Assembly: GCA_963662645.2 (NCBI GenBank) | Contig: OY759762.1 | Location: 310,001-374,000 of the forward strand | Direction: 5' to 3' | DNA from: Aldehydirespirator sp963662645 | GTDB lineage: Bacteria > Actinomycetota > Acidimicrobiia > Acidimicrobiales > Aldehydirespiratoraceae | DNA length: 64,000 nucleotides | In this document: one piece after another, positions 32,958 to 41,748 of the stretch | Layout of the letters: each line of letters opens with the position of its first letter | Numbering within the stretch: the stretch's first letter is position 1 | Program-made: the position numbers and the translations under genes | The notes under the pieces: generated by a model | Told to the model about the DNA's origin: nothing | What the model saw: only the letters and a program-made list of their open reading frames with translations | Database searches by the model: none

Positions 32958-33982
32958 GGGTCGGGATACTCACCGGAGGCGGCGACTGCCCGGGCCTCAA
33001 TGCGGTGATCAGAGCGGTCGTGCGCAAGGCGGAGCGGCACTACGGAGACCGGGTGATCGGGTTTCTCGACGGCTGGCGGGGGGTAGTGGAAGACGACTGG
33101 GTGCAGCTCGACGTCGAAGTCTGCCGCGGCCTGCTGCCGAAGGGCGGCACGATGCTGGGAACCTCGCGCCACACGCCGTTCAACCTTCCCGACGGCATGT
33201 CTCGAGCCACAGACACGATCCACGGGCTCGAACTCGACGCGCTGATCGCCATAGGAGGCGAGGGCACGCTGTCGTGCGCGTCCGAGATGTCGGACCGCGG
33301 CTTCTGCGTTGTCGGCGTGCCCAAGACGATCGACAACGATGTGGGCATGACGGAGAGGACTTTCGGGTTCGACACCGCGGTGACCGTGGCCACTGAGGCC
33401 ATCGACCGGCTCCACACCACGGCCGAGAGTCACGCGCGCGTCATCTTCGTCGAGGTGATGGGCCGCAATGTCGGCCACATCGCCACATGGGCCGGGATTG
33501 CGGGGGGCGCGACCTACACCCTCGTTCCAGAGGAACCGTTCGACCTCGACGAGCTGTGCGCGGCCCTGCTGCGTCGCCAGGCCCGCGGCCGCTACGCCTC
33601 CATAGTGGTGGTGGCCGAGGGTGCCAGGCCCCGACCGGGCACGCTGAAGGTGGCAGAGCCCCCGGTCGACGCCTACGGGCACAAGCGCCTCGGCGGCATC
33701 GCCACCGCGATAGCGGCCGAAGTCGAGGCCCGAACCGGCCTGGAGACTCGGGTCACCATCCTCGGACATGTGCAGCGGGGAGGTTCGCCCACCCCGTTCG
33801 ACCGCGTCCTGGCCACCCGGTTCGGAGTGACGGCCATCGACGCCGTCCACGATGGCGATTTCGGTCAGATGGTGGCCCTGCGGGGCGGCGCCATCGAACT
33901 GGTGTCGCTGCAAGAGGCCACGGCCCGCCTCAAGCCGGTGAGCCGCGACCTGCTGGACGTGGCCCACACCTTCTTCGCCTGA
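32954..33982 (+). CDS. pfkA: 6-phosphofructokinase
   Basis: Commits fructose-6-phosphate to glycolysis. The 342-residue protein has GGGDCPGLNAVIR at the N-terminus, the nucleotide loop GGEGT (about residues 101-105), PKTIDND with the catalytic Asp (about 123-129), MGRNVGHIA and GHVQRGG. Gly in GGEGT with Lys in PKTIDND is the combination known from actinobacterial ATP-dependent enzymes such as that of Streptomyces; PPi-dependent enzymes have Asp in place of that Gly. ATP is therefore the likely donor. It follows glk, giving two successive glucose-use steps. Confidence 0.9.
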   Translation: MRVGILTGGGDCPGLNAVIRAVVRKAERHYGDRVIGFLDGWRGVVEDDWVQLDVEVCRGLLPKGGTMLGTSRHTPFNLPDGMSRATDTIHGLELDALIAIGGEGTLSCASEMSDRGFCVVGVPKTIDNDVGMTERTFGFDTAVTVATEAIDRLHTTAESHARVIFVEVMGRNVGHIATWAGIAGGATYTLVPEEPFDLDELCAALLRRQARGRYASIVVVAEGARPRPGTLKVAEPPVDAYGHKRLGGIATAIAAEVEARTGLETRVTILGHVQRGGSPTPFDRVLATRFGVTAIDAVHDGDFGQMVALRGGAIELVSLQEATARLKPVSRDLLDVAHTFFA

Positions 33983-34009
33983 ACTTCCGCTGGACGTCCG
34001 GGTGGCCGC

Positions 34010-34705
34010 CTAGCCATCCTCGTCGTCGCGCGGCGCGGTTGTGGTCGTCGCCGGCGCGAAGTCGGGCTGGAACTGCTCGTAGGCGCTCGTTCGCAGTACC
34101 GATCCAGGCTCGGCGTCGGCGTCGCTGGTGGGAACAGACACCTCCTGTCCGTCGAGCAGGATCCTGACCCCCTCCACACCCTCCGTCTTGGAGGCGGTGA
34201 ACACGAGCTGAGCCGCCGCGAAGCGCAGCTCGTCGGCCGACGGCGGCTGGTCCTCTCCCTCCGACGACAGGTGCACGATGTCCACGGTGGCCACACCGTT
34301 GGTCACTGTGGCGCTGAGGATCTCGAACAGCTCGAGGGTGTTGAAGTAGCCGGCGTCGGACTCCTCGGCCGACGTGGCCTCACCGAACAGGGTCGCCAGC
34401 ACATCGGCCAGAGTGGCGTTGCGATTCACCTGGCGTTCTACCTCCACCACGATGGTGCGCTCGATGTCCTGAGGGTTGGTGAGGAGGTAGACGGGGCGAG
34501 GCGCGGTCAGCGGAGCGGGAACGGTGGTGGTGGTGGACGCCGTGAACCCGGGCCTGAGGCTCTCGGGCAGTTCTTCGGGATCGATGGCCTGCGCCTCCTG
34601 ATCGGTCGGCAGCCCGCAACCGGCGGCCGCAGCCAGGACCAGGGCCGCCCCTCCGAGGAGGCGGCCGATGCCGTGCCGACGAATCAGACGGCGCCGCGAC
34701 CTCAC
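34010..34705 (-). CDS. GerMN-domain lipoprotein (LpqB-like partner of MtrAB)
   Basis: A 231-residue secreted lipoprotein. The start is GTG 34705, overlapping the mtrB stop by GTGA; it gives a basic n-region, a hydrophobic core and the lipobox LAAAAGC with Cys30. The mature part has a Thr/Pro linker, then a GerMN-like domain (VYLLTNPQ...IVVEVERQVNRNATLADVLATLF, NGVATVDIVHLS). In mycobacteria the longer lipoprotein LpqB follows mtrB and modulates the kinase; this shorter protein holds the same place. It lacks the LpqB beta-propeller. Confidence 0.8.
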   Translation of the reverse strand: MRSRRRLIRRHGIGRLLGGAALVLAAAAGCGLPTDQEAQAIDPEELPESLRPGFTASTTTTVPAPLTAPRPVYLLTNPQDIERTIVVEVERQVNRNATLADVLATLFGEATSAEESDAGYFNTLELFEILSATVTNGVATVDIVHLSSEGEDQPPSADELRFAAAQLVFTASKTEGVEGVRILLDGQEVSVPTSDADAEPGSVLRTSAYEQFQPDFAPATTTTAPRDDEDG

Positions 34706-36153
34706 AGGGCCAGGGCCCCCTCGATGGCTTCGTCCGTCTCGGCCACCGGCAGTTCGACGACGAAGAGGGCGCCCCGAGTCGAGCCCGGGCGGTCCTCCAC
34801 CCAAACTCGGCCCCCGTGCAGTCCCACATGCTCGGCCACAAGGGCCAAGCCCAGGCCCGAACCCGAGTCCCGGCCGCGCCGTCCTCCGGCCCGGCCCCGG
34901 TGGAAGCGATCGAAGATCAGCTCGCGCTCCGCGGGTACCACCCCCGGTCCGTTGTCCTCAATGCCGAGACGCACCAGGCCGTCGTGCCGGCCGAGTCTCA
35001 CCCGCACCTCGCCGTTCCCGTACTTGGAGGCATTGTCGACCAGGTTCGACACCACCCGGCCAAGGCGGCGCTTGTCGGCCAGCAGCACCGTGTCCTCCAT
35101 GCCGGGAGCCGCCTCGAAGTCGACCACCGCGGTCGAGTCGAGTCCGAACTGGAAGATGGCGTGCTGCACGAACTCGACGATGTGCACCTCCTCGGCCTGC
35201 AGGTCGGCGGTTCCCACGTCGTAGCGGTTGATCTCCAGCAGATCCTCCACCAGCCGCCGGAAGCGCGAGATGTCGTCGCTGAGGAGATCCAGTGCGGTGC
35301 GACCCCGCTCACCCAGTTCGTCGGCCATGTTGTAGAGAACCTCCACCGAGGCCGTCAGCGTCATCAGCGGGGATCGCAGCTCGTGGCTGACCTCCGACGC
35401 GAAGCGGGCGTCGCGCGCGATCCTCTCCTCGAGGGCCCGGGCCATCTCGTTGAACGAAGCGGTCAGGGAGGCCAGGTCGGCGTCCTCGGGCGGGGTCAGG
35501 CGAGTGTCCAGCGCGCCCGCGGCCAGGGCCTCGGCCGCGGTTCGCACCCTGACCAGCGGGTTGAGCAGCCGGCCAGCGGCCCACCAGCCGAAGGCCGCCG
35601 CGAACATCGTGGTCACCGCGGCCACGCCGAAGAGTATGAAGGCCAGCGTGTCCAGTGTCTCCTCGATGTCGTCGAGCGGCGCGGCCTCGAAATAGATCGC
35701 GTCGGTTGAGGGGCCGGGAATGGGAACAGCCGAGACGATGGCCGTGCTGTTGCCGATCCTGGCGCGCATCTTGGCCGGCGTTCCCGACTCCACCAACTGG
35801 AGCAGCGAGGCCGGCACCGCCTGCTGGTTGAACACCAGCGGGTCGGCCGAGGTCCACTCGTCGCCGACTCGCAGCAGCGGGAACGTGCCCGACGTCTGCC
35901 TGAGCCGCTCGACGATGGCCCTCCGGCCCTCGTCGTCAGTCTCCGACGTGAGCTCGTTGCGGACCCGCCGACCGTTGTTGGCGAACACCGAGAAGGCGGT
36001 CTCGTCCCGCTCGTTCAGAAGGTTCTGACGGGCCAGCGCGAGCGTGGCGAAGGAGATGGTCGAGGCGAGCAACAGCCCACCGATCGCGAAGGCGGAGGTG
36101 ATGCGAGTGCGGAGCCCGCGCCGGTACGAGAACGAGAACCTGGGCAGCCTCAC
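34702..36153 (-). CDS. mtrB: Sensor histidine kinase MtrB
   Basis: Membrane kinase of 483 residues that phosphorylates MtrA. It has TM1 (about 20-42), an extracytoplasmic sensor (about 43-167), TM2 (about 168-192), HAMP (about 193-245), the H-box FASEVSHELRSPL with His257, the N-box NLVDNASKYG and the G-box SGSGLGLALVAEH. In mycobacteria MtrAB controls cell division and wall remodelling. The GTG 36153 start has no Shine-Dalgarno, and the gap to mtrA is filled by repeat copies, so the kinase is not translationally coupled to its regulator as the other operon members are. Confidence 0.88.
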   Translation of the reverse strand: MRLPRFSFSYRRGLRTRITSAFAIGGLLLASTISFATLALARQNLLNERDETAFSVFANNGRRVRNELTSETDDEGRRAIVERLRQTSGTFPLLRVGDEWTSADPLVFNQQAVPASLLQLVESGTPAKMRARIGNSTAIVSAVPIPGPSTDAIYFEAAPLDDIEETLDTLAFILFGVAAVTTMFAAAFGWWAAGRLLNPLVRVRTAAEALAAGALDTRLTPPEDADLASLTASFNEMARALEERIARDARFASEVSHELRSPLMTLTASVEVLYNMADELGERGRTALDLLSDDISRFRRLVEDLLEINRYDVGTADLQAEEVHIVEFVQHAIFQFGLDSTAVVDFEAAPGMEDTVLLADKRRLGRVVSNLVDNASKYGNGEVRVRLGRHDGLVRLGIEDNGPGVVPAERELIFDRFHRGRAGGRRGRDSGSGLGLALVAEHVGLHGGRVWVEDRPGSTRGALFVVELPVAETDEAIEGALAL

Positions 36154-36158
36154 GTCAA

Positions 36159-36304
36159 GCCCGCTCTTGTTCGCTGCGACCTGAGGGCCGCTCGGGCCTG
36201 CGCACCGCTCTTGTTCGCTGCGCTCACGGGCCGCTCAGGCCCCGGGGCCTCGCTCAGCGTCTCGGGAATCGTCATCGAGTCGCGGCCTCTCCGCTCGGCC
36301 TCTA
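36159..36304 (-). repeat. Two copies of the dispersed repeat filling the mtrA-mtrB gap
   Basis: On the minus strand two right-end blocks (GAGCGCAGCGAACAAGAGCG-like) lie at 36204-36249 and 36159-36198. The left end TAGAGGCCGAGCGG is at 36304-36291 and its TAG is the mtrA stop codon. The middle is diverged from the full copy at 44181-44270. Confidence 0.7.
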
Positions 36305-36982
36305 CGGCTGGAGCTTGTAGCCCAGCCCGCGCACGGTCACGACATGGCGCGGGTTGGCCGGGTCGGGCTCGATCTTGGTTCGCAGCCTGCGCACATGGAC
36401 ATCGACCAGCCTGCCGTCCCCGAAGTATCCGAGGCCCCACACCCGTTCCAGCAGCACCTCCCGGCTGAAGATGCGGCCGGGGGTGGACGCCAACTCCACG
36501 AGCAGGCGGAACTCGGTCTTGGTGAGGTGGGCCTCGGTGCCGGAGACGCGCACCACTCCCTCGTCGGGAAGGATCTGCAGGTCGTTGAAGACGATCTCGC
36601 TGGCGCCGGCGTCGGAGCTCCGCACCCGCCGGAGCAGGGCCCGGATGCGGGCTGAGAGCTCCTTGGGCGCGAACGGCTTGGTGAGGTAGTCGTCGGCGCC
36701 GGCTTCAAGGCCCGCAACCACATCGTGGGTGTCGGAACGGGCGGTGATCATCACGATGGGCACATCGCTCGACTTCCGGATGGCCCGGCAGATGTCGAAC
36801 CCGTCGATTCCCGGAAGCATGATGTCGACCAAGACCACATCGGCGGGCACCCGGTTGAAGGCAGTCAGCGCCTCCTCGCCGGAAGCGACCTCGTCCACTT
36901 CCCAGCCCTCGTCCTCGAGGGCCAGCCGCAGCGCGGTGCGGATGCGCTCATCGTCCTCGACCGTGAGGATCCGGGTGGTCAC
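36302..36982 (-). CDS. mtrA: Response regulator MtrA
   Basis: OmpR/PhoB-type regulator of 226 residues. The receiver domain has the acidic pair Glu9-Asp10-Asp11, phospho-acceptor Asp53 in VVLVDIMLPG, the Thr of MITARSD and the Lys of LTKPF. The C-terminal winged helix has TKTEFRLLVELASTPGRIFSREVLLERVWG and DVHVRRLRTKIEPDP. The wording is close to mycobacterial MtrA. GTG 36982 overlaps the stop of the upstream small membrane protein (GTGA). The stop TAG coincides with a repeat end. Confidence 0.9.
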   Translation of the reverse strand: MTTRILTVEDDERIRTALRLALEDEGWEVDEVASGEEALTAFNRVPADVVLVDIMLPGIDGFDICRAIRKSSDVPIVMITARSDTHDVVAGLEAGADDYLTKPFAPKELSARIRALLRRVRSSDAGASEIVFNDLQILPDEGVVRVSGTEAHLTKTEFRLLVELASTPGRIFSREVLLERVWGLGYFGDGRLVDVHVRRLRTKIEPDPANPRHVVTVRGLGYKLQP

Positions 36983-37356
36983 GGGCCTCGATCCCTCCAA
37001 GACTCGCCAATACGGGGACGAACCGTCCCGCGGGGCTGCTGGGCCCGCCACTCGGCCGCCGCCCTCAGGGTCAGGACGGCCACGATTCCGGTTCCAGCCG
37101 CCGCGCCGACCGCGGCGCCGAGCCCGACCAGGCCGGCGGTGGTGGTGCAGCCGCCGTCACAACCCAGGTCCATCACCGCGAAGCCGATCAGGCCGCCACA
37201 CACACCGGCCACGATGATGGCCGAGAACGCCAACACCCGGGCCAGAAGCGAGGGCGAAGAGTCGGGCGGCACGGTGCCGCGCTGGTCCAGCACCAACCAA
37301 AGCCTAACCGAGCACGACTGGGGCCAGGAGCGGGTGAACCCCGCAGCAAGCCGCAA
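36979..37356 (-). CDS. Small membrane protein heading the mtrAB operon
   Basis: A hypothetical protein of up to 125 residues with two transmembrane helices (about residues 38-58 and 73-98). A short CDGGCTTT segment lies between them. The C-terminal tail is basic. Its stop overlaps the mtrA GTG, so it is coupled to mtrA and may belong to the same envelope-stress circuit. The start is uncertain: GTG codons at 37308 and 37293 are alternatives to 37356. No family is recognised. Confidence 0.55.
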   Translation of the reverse strand: MRLAAGFTRSWPQSCSVRLWLVLDQRGTVPPDSSPSLLARVLAFSAIIVAGVCGGLIGFAVMDLGCDGGCTTTAGLVGLGAAVGAAAGTGIVAVLTLRAAAEWRAQQPRGTVRPRIGESWRDRGP

Positions 37357-37457
37357 ACCCTCCGCCGGGCCGCAGCCGATCCCGCGAAGTCCCCGGCCAC
37401 CGGTGTCACTGCCGGCTGGCAGACTGAGGCCGTGCGCCGCAGTGCCCGGGGCGACTG

Positions 37458-38747
37458 GTGAGCACGGAGATCAGGGGGCGTCCGCCCGACGGGACGGTCG
37501 GCTTCCTCCATGTGGACATGGACGCCTTCTATGCCGCCGTCGAGGTGAGACGCCGCCCCGAACTGCAGGGCAGGCCCGTCGTCGTGGGCGGCACCGGGAA
37601 CCGCGGCGTGGTGGCCGCGGCCAGCTACGAGGCGCGGGCCTTCGGCGTCCACTCGGCCATGCCCTCGACCCGGGCTCGCCGGCTGTGCCCCCATGCCGTG
37701 TTCCTGCCCGGCGACCACGCCCACTACGGCGACGTGTCGAAGCGGGTGATGGCCATCCTCGCCGACATCACCCCGCTGGTGGAGCCCCTGTCGCTGGACG
37801 AGGCCTTCCTCGATGTGCGGGGCGCGGCCAGGCTTCTCGGTGCCGCCCCCGAACTGGCCGCCCGGATCCGCGACCGGATCTTGGAGCAGGAGCAGCTCAC
37901 CTGCTCGGTTGGCGTGGCCTCCAGCAAGTTCATGGCCAAGCTGGCCACCGAGCGGGCCAAGCCCCGCATCAAGCCTTCGGGACCCGTGTGGGGTCCAGGA
38001 GTTCACGTCGTGGCGGCCGGCACCGAACTCGACTTCCTGCACCCGCTGCCGGTCACCGCGCTCTTCGGTGTGGGGCCGGCCACGTCGCGGCGCTTGACGC
38101 GGCTCGGCGTCGAGACGGTGGGCGACCTGTCCTCACTGCCCGAGGCGACGCTGGCGGCCGCGTTGGGAGCGGCTGCCGGTCACCAACTCCATCGACTGGC
38201 CAACGGCATCGACGATCGGCCGGTGGTTGTGAACCGCCTGCCCCGCTCGATCAGCCACGAGGAGACCTTCGCCCGCGACCTGCATGCCGCATCGGCTCTC
38301 GAATCCGAGGTGATCCGGCTGGGCGACGCGGTGGCCCGACGGCTCCGGGCGTCCAGCCTGGTGGCCCGCACGATCGTGTTGAAGGTTCGCTTCGGCGACT
38401 TCAAGACCATCACCCGCTCCGTGACTCTGCCCGATCCCACCGACAGCGCCCGCGTGGTCTTGGCCGCGGCGCGCGAGCTGCTCGCACAGGTCGACACTGC
38501 GCCGGGCGTGCGCCTCCTCGGGGTGGGAGCTTCCGGGCTGGGCGACGCCTCTGCCCAGCAGCTGTCCTTCGAGGACGGCTCCGAGACTCACGACGCAGCC
38601 GAGCAAGTGGCCGACCGGATAAGGGACCGCTTCGGTGCGTCCGCGATAGGACCGGCCGGCGCCATGCGCGCCGGTAGAGGCCTGCGATCGCCCCTGGACG
38701 CCGACCGGCCCTGGGGACCCGACGCCCCCAACCCGCAAACCGACTAG
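37458..38747 (+). CDS. dinB: DNA polymerase IV (Y-family)
   Basis: Translesion polymerase of 429 residues. The palm has FLHVDMDAFYAAVE (about residues 17-30, metal-binding Asp) and SLDEAFLDV (about 113-121, catalytic Asp-Glu). The thumb helix-hairpin-helix is around ALFGVGPATSRRLTRLGVETVGDL, and a little-finger domain follows. The C-terminal tail with QLSFEDG recalls the beta-clamp-binding peptide (QLSLF-like) of this family. GTG 37458 is the start. It is divergent from the mtrAB operon. Confidence 0.92.
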   Translation: MSTEIRGRPPDGTVGFLHVDMDAFYAAVEVRRRPELQGRPVVVGGTGNRGVVAAASYEARAFGVHSAMPSTRARRLCPHAVFLPGDHAHYGDVSKRVMAILADITPLVEPLSLDEAFLDVRGAARLLGAAPELAARIRDRILEQEQLTCSVGVASSKFMAKLATERAKPRIKPSGPVWGPGVHVVAAGTELDFLHPLPVTALFGVGPATSRRLTRLGVETVGDLSSLPEATLAAALGAAAGHQLHRLANGIDDRPVVVNRLPRSISHEETFARDLHAASALESEVIRLGDAVARRLRASSLVARTIVLKVRFGDFKTITRSVTLPDPTDSARVVLAAARELLAQVDTAPGVRLLGVGASGLGDASAQQLSFEDGSETHDAAEQVADRIRDRFGASAIGPAGAMRAGRGLRSPLDADRPWGPDAPNPQTD

Positions 38748-38872
38748 AGGTTCGGGTTGACCGCCAACCGACATCGCCGGAAACGGCTCGACGCGGGACA
38801 TCCGAGTCCGGCTATCGTCAAGGGCAGATATGCACGGCTGCTGCACATGCCAACGGTGCTGGAGGTGATGGC

Positions 38873-39259
38873 GTGCCGTTGTCAGAGGACGAACAGCGCA
38901 TCCTCAGCGAGATCGAGTCGCATCTCTATGAGAGCGACCCGGAGCTGGCCCGCGAGGTGGCCGAGACCACCGTCTACACCCACGCGTTCCGCAACATCAA
39001 GTGGGCCGCGCTCGGGCTGCTGGCCGGGATCGTGCTGATGGTCTGGCTGCTGTCGATCTCCTATCTGCTCTCGTTCGGCGGATTCCTCGTGATGCTCCTG
39101 TCGCTGCTGTTCCTGGAGCGCAACGCGCGGCGGGTCGGAAAGGCCGGGCTCGGGCAGATGACCCAGTCCATGCGGGGCGGAAAGCTGCGTCATGTGGTCG
39201 GCGGCGCCGGCTCCCGCATGAGGGAGCGCTACGACCGCGACAACCGCGACGGCGACTGA
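38873..39259 (+). CDS. DUF3040 membrane protein
   Basis: A 128-residue protein of the actinobacterial DUF3040 family, recognised by its opening PLSEDEQRILSEIESHLYESDPELA, followed by two closely spaced transmembrane helices (about residues 42-80) and a basic, Arg-rich cytoplasmic tail. The role is unknown; the gene often stands near mraZ/rsmH or dinB in Actinobacteria. GTG 38873 is the start. Confidence 0.88.
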   Translation: MPLSEDEQRILSEIESHLYESDPELAREVAETTVYTHAFRNIKWAALGLLAGIVLMVWLLSISYLLSFGGFLVMLLSLLFLERNARRVGKAGLGQMTQSMRGGKLRHVVGGAGSRMRERYDRDNRDGD

Positions 39260-39303
39260 CTTTCCTCCCGAAACTCCCGCAGAAGGACCGCTGAGGTCCC
39301 CAA

Positions 39304-41748
39304 CTACAGGGATCTGGCTCTGAGGAGCGTAGACAGGTTGAGCGCCGCGAATAGTCGGCTCGACAGGCTCGCCCGGCTCCGGCACGCGGCGACCACCCGC
39401 GAGCCGACCACGGCGGCCCGCACCGCCATCGACTCCGGCGTGTCGCGGGCGTAGCGCCCGTGGGTGGCCAGCATCGCAAGTTCGTTGATCGGACCCGCCG
39501 CGGGGAGGACCGCGGTCACCCGCTGGGCCAGCTCGAGAGGCGTCTCGAAGGGCTTGGGGGCAAGCCGGGCCAGGGCCAGAGCTTCGACGGCATCGCTCCA
39601 CCACTGCTCGATCAGGCCGGCCGGGTCGCCGGCCAGGCCGGCCCGGATCCGGTGACGACCGAGCCGGCGCAGCACAGGCACCGATCCGAGCAACAAGGCC
39701 ACAGCAGCGAGCACCAATGCGCCTACCGCCACCAGGCGCGGCACCCCTGCGCCGAAGGGGCCGGCCGAGCCGGCGCCGCCGTCGCGAGCCGACGCGCCGG
39801 CAAACTCCGATCCAGAGTCCTCACTGCCGTCCGACGGGTTCGCAAGTCCGGCGAATCCGGACCCGTCCGGGTCGCCCGCCGCGGAAGGCGAGGCGGCGTC
39901 CTGCTGGAGAGCGCCCGCCGCGGCCTCCGGCCGGAGGCCGGCCTGATCGGCCACATGGCCGGTGATCGCGAAGTCTCCGGGGGCGCCCCTGCCCGGCGTC
40001 GGCTCGAAACGAACCCAGCCGGTGCCCGCGAAGTACACCTCGGGCCAGGCGTGAGCATGTTCCCCCCGAACGACGTAGGCCCCCCGCTCGGCCCGTCCCG
40101 AGTCCCACTCGCCCCAAGTGAAGCCGACGGCCACGCGGGTCGGCAGACCGATGCTGCGGGCCATCGCCGCGAAGGCCGAAGCGAACTGCTGGCAGTAGCC
40201 GGCGCGGACATCGAAGAGGAACTCCTCGAGGCTGTCGATGCCGTGACCGGAATGCACGTCCAGGTCGTATCGAAAGCCGCCGTCCAGCCGGAAGTGGTCC
40301 TGCAGCAGCAGAGCCCGGTGATAGTCCGAACGGCCATCCGCGGCTACCCGCCGCGCCTCATGGCGAACCACCTCGCGGGCGTCATCGGGCAGATAGGTGT
40401 TGAATGCCAGGAAGTCGGGCTCGAGCATCGATGTGTCGACGTTGCGAAGCCGGTCGGGGTCATCGATCGCCGGCACGACCGACTCCACTGCGTAGGTGAA
40501 GCGGTCGGGCCCTTCCAGCGCAGCCCGGCGCGACTTGATGAGAGAGCCCGAGACGGCCTCGTACTCCAGACCCACCCCGCCGTCGTCTATGACTCGCCGC
40601 GGCTCGTAGGCCACCGGAAGGTAGGAGTTGCCCAGCCCTGTCAGCGACACGGCCTGCACGACAGGCGAGCCGGATACCGCCGGATCCAGAGTGGTCGCCA
40701 GAGGTCCAGTAGCGTCCTCGTAGTTCGAGCGCGCCCTCCACCCGTTCCCGTCGAACTCGTCGAGCGACGTGAGCCTCCAGTACTGGCGCTCATCCTGGAG
40801 CACGGCCACCGTGAACAGCTCCCGATGAGAGAGTTCGACGAGGCGGCTGCGGACCTGAACGAGTGGGCTGACCAGCACCCTCGGGCCGTCTTCGTCAAGG
40901 TTGGCGGCCGCAGCGGGCGTCGGGGAGGCGGCCGTCGACCGGATCTCGAAGTCGGCCCACGGCTCGGGCTCCGGGCTGGGGCTGTCGACCCACGGCGCGG
41001 CTTCGGTGACCTCGAAGCGGGCAAGATCGACCCAAGGCTCCGCGCTCGCGCCCGGCAGCCGGGGACCGGCCACGGCGCCCGCCGCCACGGCCAGAATCAA
41101 CGCCGCGCCTCCGGCGCGGGCCATGGAGCGCACGCCCCGTCCCCGTCCGGGCTCGATCCACGCATCGGCGCGCCGGTTGCGCAGCCACAGCGCGACCATG
41201 CTCGCTCCGAGCGTCCCGCTGAAGAGCGCTCCGTGAACGACGGCCCCGTCGCCTGTGCCGGCCGCGATCGTGAACCCGTACACCGCCGAGACGGGGAGGA
41301 AGGAGGAGACGGCGGCGCGCATGCGGAATGCGGCGGTGTCGGCCAGGAACGCGCTCAAGCCCAGCGCGGCGCCCGCACAGAGCACCAGGCCCGGTACCGG
41401 CACGACGGGGGCCGGGGATGCATGTAAGACGCTCCAGGAGTCCACGGCGTGGTCGCGCACCGCACCGACGGTGTCAAGGGTGGGCAGCAGGAACCACGCG
41501 GTCTCGGCGTAGAACAGCATGGTGGCGGTGATGGCCAGACCTCCGGCCCACAGCAGGGCAGCGAATGGCGCGGACAGCCGGGCGCGTCGGGCCGCGGCGG
41601 CGATCACGTGCGATACGACCGCCAGCGCTAGAACGTCGCGCAGGAAGGACGAGTCGGTGAACAGCCGCGACATGCCGAACGCCACGACGACGGTCACCGA
41701 GACGAGGGCAGCCTCCGAGAACCAGTCGCAAGCGCGAGCGCGGCTCAT
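39304..41748 (-). CDS. TgpA-type transglutaminase-like membrane protein
   Basis: An 814-residue membrane protein: five or six N-terminal helices (about 1-200), a large extracytoplasmic region with a papain-like transglutaminase core, a low-complexity linker, one more transmembrane helix (about 670-690) and a DUF4129-like C-terminal cytoplasmic domain. The catalytic Cys is in RAGYCQQFASAFAAM and the His in HAHAWPEVYF; the third position is in VRFEPTPG. ATG 41748 overlaps the DUF58 gene stop by ATGA. With DUF58 and MoxR it forms a common three-gene operon whose substrates are unknown. Confidence 0.87.
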   Translation of the reverse strand: MSRARACDWFSEAALVSVTVVVAFGMSRLFTDSSFLRDVLALAVVSHVIAAAARRARLSAPFAALLWAGGLAITATMLFYAETAWFLLPTLDTVGAVRDHAVDSWSVLHASPAPVVPVPGLVLCAGAALGLSAFLADTAAFRMRAAVSSFLPVSAVYGFTIAAGTGDGAVVHGALFSGTLGASMVALWLRNRRADAWIEPGRGRGVRSMARAGGAALILAVAAGAVAGPRLPGASAEPWVDLARFEVTEAAPWVDSPSPEPEPWADFEIRSTAASPTPAAAANLDEDGPRVLVSPLVQVRSRLVELSHRELFTVAVLQDERQYWRLTSLDEFDGNGWRARSNYEDATGPLATTLDPAVSGSPVVQAVSLTGLGNSYLPVAYEPRRVIDDGGVGLEYEAVSGSLIKSRRAALEGPDRFTYAVESVVPAIDDPDRLRNVDTSMLEPDFLAFNTYLPDDAREVVRHEARRVAADGRSDYHRALLLQDHFRLDGGFRYDLDVHSGHGIDSLEEFLFDVRAGYCQQFASAFAAMARSIGLPTRVAVGFTWGEWDSGRAERGAYVVRGEHAHAWPEVYFAGTGWVRFEPTPGRGAPGDFAITGHVADQAGLRPEAAAGALQQDAASPSAAGDPDGSGFAGLANPSDGSEDSGSEFAGASARDGGAGSAGPFGAGVPRLVAVGALVLAAVALLLGSVPVLRRLGRHRIRAGLAGDPAGLIEQWWSDAVEALALARLAPKPFETPLELAQRVTAVLPAAGPINELAMLATHGRYARDTPESMAVRAAVVGSRVVAACRSRASLSSRLFAALNLSTLLRARSL

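Noticed and set aside
36725..38677. 650-codon plus-strand frame across the mtrA region and dinB
   Set aside because: It overlaps mtrA on the other strand and dinB in another frame; its translation is low-complexity Arg/Gly/Pro typical of a shadow frame.
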